Assembly: GCA_035702985.1 (NCBI GenBank)
Contig: DASSZD010000187.1
Location: 1-5,816 of the forward strand
DNA from: JAKAXG01 sp035702985
GTDB lineage: Bacteria; Actinomycetota; Acidimicrobiia; Acidimicrobiales; Palsa-688
Length of the DNA stretch: 5,816 nt
Direction: 5' to 3'
Under the pieces are notes generated by a model. The model had not been told where the DNA came from. It did not search any database and saw nothing but the letters and a program-made list of their open reading frames with translations. Below, piece after piece: positions 1 through 5,145 of the stretch. Position 1 is the first letter of the stretch. The number at the start of each line of letters is the position of its first letter. The translations under genes were made by a program, and so were the position numbers.

Positions 1-4
1 GGTG

Positions 5-1222
5 TCACGAGGCGCCCCGGGCGCGGTTCGCCGGGACCGGCGGGGCGGCGGCGCACTGGTTGCGGCCGATCTCCAGCTCGTCCAGCTCCTCGGCGAGGGC
101 GGGCGCGCCGGCGTTGACCGCCCGGATGCGTTCGTAGGACGCCGGCGCCGGCGACAGGCTGGCCGTGATGGCGGCCACGAACGCATCGGCATCGAGGCCG
201 GAGAGGGTGTCGCTGCCGAGGACATCGCCGAGCGGGGCGGTCACCGTGCCGGCGGGGCCCAGGTCGCCGGGTCGGGACCAGTGGGCGGGCAGCAGGAGCG
301 TCGAGGGGGGCATGGCGCCGAGCTGGTCGTGGATGCTGGTGAACAGCAGGCGGGCCAGGCGGTCGGCCTGGCCGGTGAGGTCGGGCCGCCCGACTCCGTT
401 GCAGAAGAGGGTGTCGCCGGCGGCGAGCAGGACCCCCGGCACGGCGACCGCCGTGCTGCCCGGGGTGTGGCCCGGCAAACGGAGCCGCACCAGCTGGACG
501 TGGTGGTCTGGGTCGAGCTCGATCGTCTCGGGATCGGCGGCCGACAGCCCGGCCGCCTCCGACAGCCCGACCGCCTCCGACAGCCCGGCCGGTCCGGACA
601 GCCCGTCGAGACCACCCAGGCCGGCCAGTTCCGCCGACGGGAGCACGTAGGGCGCCCCGGTAACGGCCGCCAGGGTCGGCCCCCCGCTCAGGTGGTCGGC
701 GTGCAGGTGGGTGTCCACGACCGCGACCAGCTCCATCGACGCGTCGTCGAGCAGCCCGAGGTACGCCTGGTAGTGGCGGGCCGGGTCGACGATCACCGCT
801 CCCGCCCCCCGGATACCAATGACATAGGAGAGGCATCCCTTGGACGGGCGCAGCAGCTGCCATACCTCCAGTCCCGGGACGTCGTCCAGGGGGATCTGCT
901 CCGGAACCAGGAGGCGGTTCCAAGCCAGCATCCCCTCCTCCAGCGAAAGCGCCCGCCGGCCCTCCTCGGCCAGCATGTCGGCGATCATCTCCGAGCCGTT
1001 GCCGTGGGCGCACACCGCCACCGAGCCGTCGGGGATACGCGCCGCGGTCGCGGCCGGGTCGTCGAGCACCCGCCACAGCGCCTCGGTCACGACGCGCGAC
1101 CCGGGCGGCCCCTCGAACGGGGCGGCCGCCACGTCATCGGGATTGCGCAGGTCCAGGACGGCCGGCACGGACCCGTCGCCCAGCCCTCGCCACAGCTGAA
1201 GTGCCTCGATCTGATCGGCCAT
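5..1222 (-). CDS. Rhodanese-like / persulfide dioxygenase-type metallo-beta-lactamase fusion
   Basis: Predicted 405-aa cytosolic protein. Residues 1-112 resemble a rhodanese domain (VLDLRNPDD at 22-30; active-site-type loop CAHGNGS at 71-77 with Cys71). Residues about 118-370 form a metallo-beta-lactamase fold of the ETHE1/persulfide dioxygenase type. It has THLHADH at 171-177, GHT at 251-253, GDTLF at 269-273 followed by GVGRPDL, and a late PAH with His314. All expected metal-ligand positions are present. The known reaction of this family is iron-dependent oxidation of glutathione or other low-molecular-weight persulfide to sulfite; the substrate here is inferred. The rhodanese part looks weakened, because the usual Arg of CxxGxRS is Gly. 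A glycine/leucine/serine repeat of about 25 residues is inserted at 201-227. The ATG at 1222 is chosen because GGGGGGAG lies just upstream and the rhodanese homology starts there; upstream codons in the same frame run into the divergent gene. It is divergent from a dsrE2-tusA pair, which supports a sulfur role. A glyoxalase II-like hydrolase is the main alternative. Confidence 0.88.
   Translation of the reverse strand: MADQIEALQLWRGLGDGSVPAVLDLRNPDDVAAAPFEGPPGSRVVTEALWRVLDDPAATAARIPDGSVAVCAHGNGSEMIADMLAEEGRRALSLEEGMLAWNRLLVPEQIPLDDVPGLEVWQLLRPSKGCLSYVIGIRGAGAVIVDPARHYQAYLGLLDDASMELVAVVDTHLHADHLSGGPTLAAVTGAPYVLPSAELAGLGGLDGLSGPAGLSEAVGLSEAAGLSAADPETIELDPDHHVQLVRLRLPGHTPGSTAVAVPGVLLAAGDTLFCNGVGRPDLTGQADRLARLLFTSIHDQLGAMPPSTLLLPAHWSRPGDLGPAGTVTAPLGDVLGSDTLSGLDADAFVAAITASLSPAPASYERIRAVNAGAPALAEELDELEIGRNQCAAAPPVPANRARGAS
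543..614. repeat. 18-bp tandem repeat inside the metallo-beta-lactamase gene
   Basis: Four consecutive 18-bp units start at 543, 561, 579 and 597, each beginning GACAGCCCG. The first two units differ at one base, the third diverges in its last five bases and the fourth is decayed. Because 18 is a multiple of three the reading frame is kept. The repeat encodes a six-residue Gly-Leu-Ser-containing motif (GLSEAV, GLSEAA, GLSGPA) within the protein's catalytic domain, between the strand after PYVLPS and the GHT metal-ligand segment. It looks like a slippage-prone expansion in a surface loop. Confidence 0.85.
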
Positions 1223-1257
1223 CTCGTCTCCCCCCGGAGTGTTGACCCTTCCTCCAC

Positions 1258-1282
1258 CATATGCGAATATGCGGATGTCCGC
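1258..1282. promoter_or_regulatory. Candidate repressor operator (ATAT repeat plus GC palindrome)
   Basis: Two overlapping signals are visible. ATATGCGA at 1259-1266 is directly followed by ATATGCGG at 1267-1274, an 8-bp direct repeat with one mismatch. The same bases give a near-dyad, ATAT-GCGA-ATAT (1259-1270). Immediately downstream, GCGGA-TG-TCCGC (1271-1282) is an inverted repeat with perfect 5-bp arms. AT-rich ATAT-N4-ATAT dyads are typical of ArsR/SmtB-family sites, a family that includes sulfide/persulfide sensors such as BigR and SqrR. The assignment to that family is inference, and no regulator gene is present in the window. Confidence 0.5.
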
Positions 1283-1293
1283 TAGTACGAGCA

Positions 1294-1300
1294 GGGGGGG
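1294..1300 (+). promoter_or_regulatory. Ribosome binding site fixing the GTG start of dsrE2
   Basis: A run of seven G residues lies 7 nt before GTG at 1308. In-frame upstream ATG codons at 1239, 1269 and 1275 have no comparable purine-rich site and would place the N-terminus across the operator. The GTG is therefore preferred. Confidence 0.6.
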
Positions 1301-1307
1301 TCCTGCA

Positions 1308-1817
1308 GTGGAACCGAAAGACGGGACGCCGCCGGGCGACTCCGCCCAGAAGATGACCATGGTGGCCTGGAGCGGTGATCTGGACCGGGTCTGGCCCCAG
1401 CTCATCCTGGCCAGCACCGGTGCCGCCTACGGCATGGACGTGACCATCTTCTTCACGTTCTGGGGGTTGTTCAGCCTGGTCCGCGACGAGCGGCGCCTGA
1501 CGGGCGAGGACTGGATGACCAGGATGCTGGCGGTCATGAACGCGCCGGGCCTGTCCCGCATGAAGCTCTCCAAGCTCAACATGGTCGGTGCCGGGCCCAA
1601 GATGATGAGGATGCTGGCCGACCGTCACCAGGTGGCGTCCCCGACGGAGCTGCTGCAGGTGTGCCGCGACCTGGACGTGAACCTCTGGCCCTGCCAGATG
1701 ACCATGGACCTGCTGGGTATCGGGAAAAAGGATCTGGTCGACGGCGTGGGCGAGCCGGTCGGGGCGGCCACCGCCCTGTCCGAGATGAGCCGGTCGACCA
1801 TCAACCTGTTCATCTGA
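1308..1817 (+). CDS. dsrE2: DsrE2-like (DsrE/DsrF/DrsH family) sulfur-transfer protein
   Basis: Predicted protein of 169 aa from a GTG start. Family signs are the segment after the first strand (ASTGAAYGMDVTIFFTFWGL, residues 35-54), the MKLSKLNMVGAGPKMM stretch in the middle, and the late cysteine motif LWPCQMTMDLLGI with Cys129. A second cysteine, Cys119, lies ten residues earlier. Proteins of this family carry sulfane sulfur or thiosulfate on the conserved cysteine and exchange it with TusA and rhodaneses. That is family knowledge; the exact donor and acceptor here are inferred. The hydrophobic FFTFWGLFSL stretch is usual for DsrE2-type proteins and may promote membrane or oligomer contact. 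Its stop is 32 nt before the tusA-like start, so the two genes are almost certainly one operon. An alternative downstream ATG at 1353 would remove only poorly conserved N-terminal residues. Confidence 0.87.
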   Translation: MEPKDGTPPGDSAQKMTMVAWSGDLDRVWPQLILASTGAAYGMDVTIFFTFWGLFSLVRDERRLTGEDWMTRMLAVMNAPGLSRMKLSKLNMVGAGPKMMRMLADRHQVASPTELLQVCRDLDVNLWPCQMTMDLLGIGKKDLVDGVGEPVGAATALSEMSRSTINLFI

Positions 1818-1849
1818 CCTCCCGCCGGACCCGTGAAAGGAGCACATAC

Positions 1850-2077
1850 ATGGACGTGAACCTGGTCGTCGACGCCCGGGGCAGGAGCTGCCCCATGCCG
1901 GTGGTCATGGCCCGCAAGGGGATCGACCGGATAGACCGGGGGCAGATCCTGGCGCTGGAGGCAACCGACCCGGGAAGCTGCCGGGACATCCCGGCCTGGG
2001 CCCGGGACATGGGCCACGAGCTGCTGGCCACCGAGGACGCCGCAGGCGGGTGGCGCTATCTGATCCGCAAGGGCTGA
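1850..2077 (+). CDS. tusA: TusA/SirA-family sulfur carrier protein
   Basis: Predicted protein of 75 aa, the usual length for a single-domain TusA. The signature DARGRSCPMPVV lies at residues 8-19, with the persulfide-carrying Cys14 in the Cys-Pro-x-Pro motif. The second half has the family pattern ATDPGSCRDIPAWARDMGHEL. Its extra Cys44 is at a position that is often not cysteine. TusA proteins accept sulfur from rhodaneses or cysteine desulfurases and pass it to DsrE-type proteins or biosynthetic enzymes. Given the dsrE2-like gene directly upstream and the divergent rhodanese/persulfide dioxygenase fusion, a role in sulfane-sulfur trafficking is more likely than tRNA thiolation, though this is inference. 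The ATG at 1850 is preceded by GAAAGGAG at 1835-1842 with a 7-nt spacing, which rules out the longer upstream reading frame. Confidence 0.92.
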   Translation: MDVNLVVDARGRSCPMPVVMARKGIDRIDRGQILALEATDPGSCRDIPAWARDMGHELLATEDAAGGWRYLIRKG

Positions 2078-2089
2078 GCCGGGCGCCGA

Positions 2090-2106
2090 GTCGCGGCTGC
2101 CGCGAC
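2090..2106. terminator. Candidate terminator hairpin after tusA
   Basis: A perfect 7-bp stem, GTCGCGG / CCGCGAC, encloses a CTG loop 12 bp after the tusA stop. No T-tract follows, as is common in high-GC actinobacterial terminators. It lies between two convergent transcription units (tusA and the dehydrogenase pseudogene) and could serve either strand. Confidence 0.45.
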
Positions 2107-2138
2107 CGACGCCGACCCAGTCCCCGAACTCGCCTGGT

Positions 2139-2520
2139 TCAGCCCCCGAAGTAGTGGCCCGCATCGAGGTCGTCGATCAGCCCCGGTCCGGTCGGCTCCC
2201 ACCGAGCAGGTCCCGGGTGAAGCTAGACGAGGCAGGTGAGTCCAGGGAGACGAAGTGGCCCAGCCAGGAGAAGTGCTCGGCCGCCTCGTCCGGGGCTACC
2301 GACGACGCCAGGTGGATCACCCCGTCCGAACGGGCGGCCGCCGACGCCAGGCCGGTCGGGTCGTCGAGGTCGCCCTGAGCACGTCGGCGCCGGCCTCCTC
2401 CAGCCGGTGCGCCAATGCCTCCGAGCGGGCCAGGCCCACGACCGCGTGCCCGGCGGCCAGTAGTCCGGGGACCACGGCCGAGCCGATCCAGCCCGAGGCC
2501 CCGGTGACGAAGATGTTCAT
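2139..2520 (-). pseudogene. Broken extended short-chain dehydrogenase (NAD-dependent epimerase/dehydratase family)
   Basis: From ATG at 2520 the protein opens MNIFVTGASGWIGSAVV, a classic extended-SDR Rossmann start with TGASGWIG for NAD(P) binding, and GGGAG sits 8-12 nt upstream. The frame is lost after residue 49 (ADVLR), at a GGG run at 2373-2375. Adding one base restores GDLDDPTGLASAAARSDGVI. The sequence then passes near 2298-2308 straight to a C-terminal segment (EAAEHFSWLGHFVSLD, then SSSFTRDLLG). A second one-base loss at about 2200-2203 must be repaired to reach WEPTGPGLIDDLDAGHYFGG and the stop at 2139. The repaired product is about 127 aa against roughly 290 in the family, so a central block that includes the catalytic Tyr-x-x-x-Lys region is gone. 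The two frameshifts could be sequencing errors, but the internal deletion alone makes the gene nonfunctional. The family comparison is from memory. Confidence 0.8.
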
Positions 2521-2542
2521 GGCAGCTGCTCCCACACCCACT

Positions 2543-2597
2543 CGATGTCAGAAACTGACGTCAGGTAACCCGGCGATGTCAGGTGCTGACGGCAGGT
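2543..2597. promoter_or_regulatory. Duplicated 24-bp operator-like element
   Basis: Two copies of a 24-bp element occupy 2543-2566 and 2574-2597, identical at 20 of 24 positions and spaced 31 bp apart (about three helical turns). Each is built on the inverted repeat GTCAG-N3-CTGAC (2547-2559 with AAA, 2578-2590 with GTG); three of the four differences are in the spacer. Symmetric arms of this size are typical of TetR-family dimer sites, which often control SDR genes, but the regulator is not in this window. The proximal site ends 27 bp before the ATG of the dehydrogenase pseudogene, where it would overlap a core promoter. The plus-strand gene at 2692 starts 95 bp beyond the distal site, so it may also be controlled. 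Confidence 0.7.
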
Positions 2598-2682
2598 CCC
2601 GATCGTTGCCTCGGGTAAAGGCGTCAGCGGTTCCGGCCGAAAAAAAGGATGTCCGAGAGAAGCACTTCCGACATGGGGCACT

Positions 2683-2686
2683 GGAG
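2683..2686 (+). promoter_or_regulatory. Ribosome binding site for the GTG-started gene at 2692
   Basis: GGAG lies 5 nt before GTG at 2692. There is no in-frame ATG or GTG upstream to compete, and the ATG at 2687 is in another frame and reaches a stop within a few codons. Confidence 0.55.
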
Positions 2687-2691
2687 ATGAC

Positions 2692-3273
2692 GTGCAACTG
2701 ATTGATGCGACGGTGCAGTCGGTCGAGTTCCTCCCCGAACCGGCCGGATTCACCCTGGTGGAGGAGGACGATGTCGCCTTCACTCTGGGTCTGTGCCGGG
2801 AGGTCAACAGGCTGTACTCCGACTACCAGGGGGAGGGACTGGCGCTCTCCGAGGGGGTCCTGGCCGGTCTGGTGGTGACGGTCGAGATGCTGGCGTCGCT
2901 GAGCCGGGTCATAACCGACGGGATGCCCGCCATGCGGATCACCGTGGCGGCCGCCCAGACCAGGGAGATGCTGGCCGTGATGTTCGACCGGGATCCGATG
3001 GACGGCGCCTTCGACTGGACGTTCCGGGAGCGGTACCGCTCCATGGTGGCGGAGGCGGCCGACAAGGCCGTGGGCCGGGCCGCCCCCTCGCCGGCGGCCG
3101 CCGAGCTCACCGAATCGGCGCCGCCCGAGCCGGCGCCTCCCGAGGCGACCATCGGCGAGCCGGCGTCGGCCGGGCAGGATCTGACCGGGGCCACGGTGCC
3201 CGAGGCGACCCCTCCCGAGGCGACGGGCGGGTCCCGCCTGCAGCGCCTGTTCCGCCGCCGGCGCAAGGCCTAG
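2692..3273 (+). CDS. Unknown protein with helical domain, Pro/Glu/Ala linker and Arg-rich tail
   Basis: Predicted protein of 193 aa from GTG. I do not recognise the family. Residues 1-130 look like a compact, mostly helical and rather acidic domain (an EEDDVAF acidic patch at 24-30, a single Cys35, aromatic-rich FDWTFRERYR at 107-116). There is no signal peptide and no clear membrane helix. Residues 131-180 form a low-complexity linker rich in Pro, Ala and Glu, with PPEAT/VPEAT motifs repeated at 149-153, 169-173 and 174-178. The protein ends in a strongly basic amphipathic tail, SRLQRLFRRRRKA, at 181-193, which could bind membrane phospholipid, nucleic acid or an acidic partner. The gene appears to be transcribed alone. 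It is divergent from the dehydrogenase pseudogene across the duplicated operator, and convergent with the GGDEF gene. Codon usage resembles that of its neighbours, which supports a real gene. Confidence 0.75.
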   Translation: MQLIDATVQSVEFLPEPAGFTLVEEDDVAFTLGLCREVNRLYSDYQGEGLALSEGVLAGLVVTVEMLASLSRVITDGMPAMRITVAAAQTREMLAVMFDRDPMDGAFDWTFRERYRSMVAEAADKAVGRAAPSPAAAELTESAPPEPAPPEATIGEPASAGQDLTGATVPEATPPEATGGSRLQRLFRRRRKA

Positions 3274-3286
3274 CAAGGGCCCGGGG

Positions 3287-3306
3287 CCCGCCCCATCGGG
3301 GGTGGG
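3287..3306. terminator. Candidate bidirectional terminator hairpin
   Basis: CCCGCCCC at 3287-3294 pairs with GGGGTGGG at 3299-3306 around a 4-nt loop (ATCG), giving an 8-bp stem with one G-U pair on the plus-strand RNA. It begins 14 bp after the stop of the 193-aa gene. The same segment also holds the overlapping GC palindrome GGGCCCGGGGCCC. There is no T-tract. It lies in the 114-bp gap between two convergent genes, where nothing else was seen. Confidence 0.4.
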
Positions 3307-3387
3307 AGAGGCCGGGGAACGACCGTCGGCGGGCCGGCGCACGGATGCCGGGACCGGCGGCCCGTGGGGTTCGGGCGACCGGCCGGG

Positions 3388-4578
3388 TCAGCTGGGCCAG
3401 ACGATCCGGTTGTGGCCCTGGGAGGCCGCGCTGGACAGCAGGCCGCTCACCTCGGCCACCACGTCCTTCGGCTCGCTGTGGCGGAACCCGACCTCGGTCA
3501 GCGCCATGGTCACCGTCACGGCCCGACCGGGCTCGCGCTGGTGTTCGAGCCCCAGGCCCTCCACCCGGGCCCGGATGCGCTCCGCCGCGCCCACCGCCTG
3601 CTTGAGCCCCGAACCGGGCAGCAGCACTGCGAAGTCGCCGTGGCCCAGGCGGTAGGCCCGGTCGGTGAGGCGGACGGTGTCCCGGATGGCGTAGGCCACC
3701 GCGGTCACCGCTTTGATGCCGTCCTGGGAGTGGAAGAAGTCGGCGGCGGTGTCCAGGCCGTCGACGCGGGCCAGTATGACCGCGTACGGCTCGGACGCCC
3801 GCTTGAACCGGGCGTGGACCTGCATGTGGTCGGCGTCGAGGGCCAGACCGTTCGGCATGCCGGTGTCCAGGTCGTGGGTGACCGCGTCGGCCAGCACCCG
3901 GTTCTGCCTGCGCAGCTCGTCGACCTCCTTGGCCAGTCGGTCGGCGTCTTTCTTGCGTGCCGTCGACCAGCTGTCGGTCTCCCAGTTGTAGACGTCGACC
4001 CGATTGCCGCCTTCGGTCTTGGCCCGGTACATGGTGACATCGGCGTCCCTCAGGAGCCCGTCCACCCGGTGGCGGTGACCGAGCATGACCACTGCTATCG
4101 AGACGGTCAACTGCAGGACCGACCCGCCGGCCTCAACCGGCTGGCTCAGGGCCGCCTGGATCTGGCCCGCGGCCGCCACCGCGGCGAAGGTCTCGGTCGG
4201 CTCCAGGAGCGCCACGAACTCGTCGCCGCCCACCCGGTAGGCGGCGCCGGGCTCGGGAGACAGGGTGCGCAGCCGTGAGGCCATCGCTACCAGTACCTGG
4301 TCCGCGGCGTCGCGACCGTAGGTGAGGTTGAGCCGACTGAATCCGTCGATGTCGATCAGGAGCACCGCCGGCCTGGGCCCGAACGGCGGGGACAGGTCGA
4401 TGATCCGCTCCAGCTGCTCACGCAGGGCCAGCAGGCTGCCCAGCCCGGTGAGGTCGTCGCTCAGGTACCCGGCGCGGAGGTCGATGGTGGAGGGAAGGGC
4501 TGCCACCGCGCCGGGGCTGCCATTGAGGGAGCGCGCCGGCTGGCGGCCCGAGAAAGGCGAGCGGATCAGGCCGCGCAT
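3388..4578 (-). CDS. Soluble tandem-GGDEF protein (diguanylate cyclase, second domain degenerate)
   Basis: Predicted protein of 396 aa. A disordered N-terminus of about 38 residues precedes GGDEF domain 1 (about 40-200): DDLTGL at 41-46, the metal-binding LLIDIDGF at 73-80, an intact GGDEF at 117-121, and DADVTMYRAKTEGGNRV at 178-194. This domain should be able to make cyclic di-GMP from two GTP. The inhibitory RxxD site expected five residues before GGDEF is absent (PEPG at 108-111). A likely coiled coil (206-232, ARKKDADRLAKEVDELRRQN) links to GGDEF-like domain 2 (about 234-396). There the signature is GHGDF at 312-316 and the metal motif is RVDGLD, so catalysis is unlikely. No EAL domain, membrane segment or recognised sensor domain is seen. 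ATG at 4578 is chosen because it is the only plausible in-frame start close to domain 1, with GGTGA just upstream; the extension to 4680 has no good site. Confidence 0.87.
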   Translation of the reverse strand: MRGLIRSPFSGRQPARSLNGSPGAVAALPSTIDLRAGYLSDDLTGLGSLLALREQLERIIDLSPPFGPRPAVLLIDIDGFSRLNLTYGRDAADQVLVAMASRLRTLSPEPGAAYRVGGDEFVALLEPTETFAAVAAAGQIQAALSQPVEAGGSVLQLTVSIAVVMLGHRHRVDGLLRDADVTMYRAKTEGGNRVDVYNWETDSWSTARKKDADRLAKEVDELRRQNRVLADAVTHDLDTGMPNGLALDADHMQVHARFKRASEPYAVILARVDGLDTAADFFHSQDGIKAVTAVAYAIRDTVRLTDRAYRLGHGDFAVLLPGSGLKQAVGAAERIRARVEGLGLEHQREPGRAVTVTMALTEVGFRHSEPKDVVAEVSGLLSSAASQGHNRIVWPS

Positions 4579-4674
4579 CGGGTCACCGTGTATTGCGCCA
4601 CGGTTATGTATCGTCCGATCACCGCCCGCGGTTGAGAGCCTGCGGTGCCGTCTTCGGGCCCGGAGCGCGACCGC

Positions 4675-4698
4675 GCCCAACCCCGGCCGCGGCTGGGC
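4675..4698. terminator. Possible hairpin downstream of osmC
   Basis: GCCCA at 4675-4679 can pair with TGGGC at 4694-4698, with an inner CCG/CGG stem (4683-4685 with 4690-4692). It lies in the 135-bp gap between the osmC stop and the GGDEF start. Short stems with internal mismatches and no T-tract make this weak. The rest of the gap holds a relatively AT-rich patch (about 4588-4616) that may carry the GGDEF gene promoter, but no clear -10/-35 pair was found. Confidence 0.25.
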
Positions 4699-4713
4699 CC
4701 CGATGCCGGACTG

Positions 4714-5145
4714 TCAGCCGACCAGGGTGGCGTCCAGGGTCAGCTCGGCCACGCCGGCCAGCGCCCGCGACACCGGGCAGCCCGCCTTGGCCTCTTCGGC
4801 CAGCCGGGTGAACTCCTCGGCGGCGAGGCCGGGCACCCGCCCCTCGGTCACCAGGTCGATCCGGGAGATGGTCGGCTTCCCGTCCACTGTCCGCAGGTGG
4901 ACCCGGGCTGTGGTCCGGACCGATTCGGGTACGTGGCCGGCTTCGGCCAGCATGTTGCTGAGGGCCATCGAGTAGCAGCCGGCATGGGCCGCCCCGATCA
5001 GCTCCTCCGGATTGGTGCCGGGGCCGTCCTCGAAGCGGGTGCTGTAGGAGTACCGGCCCTCGAACAGGCCGCTCGCCACTGATACGGACCCCGACCCGCT
5101 CTTCAGGTCGCCCCGCCACTCTGCCATTCCGTCCCGGGTGGGCAT
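4714..5145 (-). CDS. osmC: OsmC thiol-dependent peroxidase
   Basis: Predicted protein of 143 aa, the same length as E. coli OsmC, and aligning with it along its whole length by eye. Conserved blocks are WRGDLKSGSGSVS, TRFEDGPGTNPEELIGAAHAGC at 36-57 and AKAGCPVSRAL at 119-129. The peroxidatic Cys57 and resolving Cys123 are both present, as are Arg37 and Glu47, which correspond to the catalytic Arg and Glu of the family. OsmC reduces organic hydroperoxides and hydrogen peroxide in the cytoplasm, using thiol reductants (lipoylated proteins in known cases). OsmC is favoured over Ohr because of the GTNPEELIGAAHA block and the E. coli-like C-terminus. ATG at 5145 is preceded by AGGAGG with a spacing of about 10 nt; the internal ATG at 5127 has no such site. 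It is divergent from the DUF1876 gene and is followed on the same strand by the GGDEF gene. Confidence 0.95.
   Translation of the reverse strand: MPTRDGMAEWRGDLKSGSGSVSVASGLFEGRYSYSTRFEDGPGTNPEELIGAAHAGCYSMALSNMLAEAGHVPESVRTTARVHLRTVDGKPTISRIDLVTEGRVPGLAAEEFTRLAEEAKAGCPVSRALAGVAELTLDATLVG

Larger units (their letters stand above)
1223..1307. promoter_or_regulatory. Bidirectional regulatory region of the sulfur module
   Basis: This 85-bp gap separates the divergent rhodanese/metallo-beta-lactamase gene and the dsrE2-like gene, so both promoters must lie here or just inside the genes. It contains the most AT-rich stretch of this part of the window (1258-1270). A possible plus-strand promoter is TTGACC at 1242-1247 with GAATAT 17 bp later at 1265-1270. 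The -35 match is good and the -10 match poor. If used, the operator-like repeat would overlap the -10 element. No convincing minus-strand promoter pair could be picked out by eye. Confidence 0.6.

Noticed and set aside
2..1285. Plus-strand open frame of 427 codons covering the first 1.3 kb
   Set aside because: It is the antisense shadow of the rhodanese/metallo-beta-lactamase gene. Its product is Arg/Gly/Gln/His-rich with no recognisable motif, while the minus strand encodes complete catalytic motifs.
1223..1417. N-terminal extension of the rhodanese/metallo-beta-lactamase gene to 1417
   Set aside because: It would overlap the dsrE2-like coding sequence and the operator region. The ATG at 1222 has a strong ribosome binding site and begins the domain homology.
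2640..2646. A7 run upstream of the gene at 2692
   Set aside because: It is unusual in this GC-rich sequence, but alone it supports no specific feature and no promoter pair could be aligned with it.
2255..2701. Plus-strand open frame of 148 codons across the dehydrogenase pseudogene and operator
   Set aside because: It lies opposite readable SDR sequence and runs through the duplicated operator. Its composition is shadow-like and no ribosome binding site is convincing.
3364..4278. Plus-strand open frame of 304 codons opposite the GGDEF gene
   Set aside because: It is antisense to a gene with intact GGDEF motifs, and its Val/Gly/His/Arg-rich sequence has no family features.
4579..4680. Longer GGDEF protein starting at 4680
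   Set aside because: The extra 34 residues are Arg/His-rich and show no domain, the upstream site is poor, and the stretch includes the AT-rich patch expected of a promoter.
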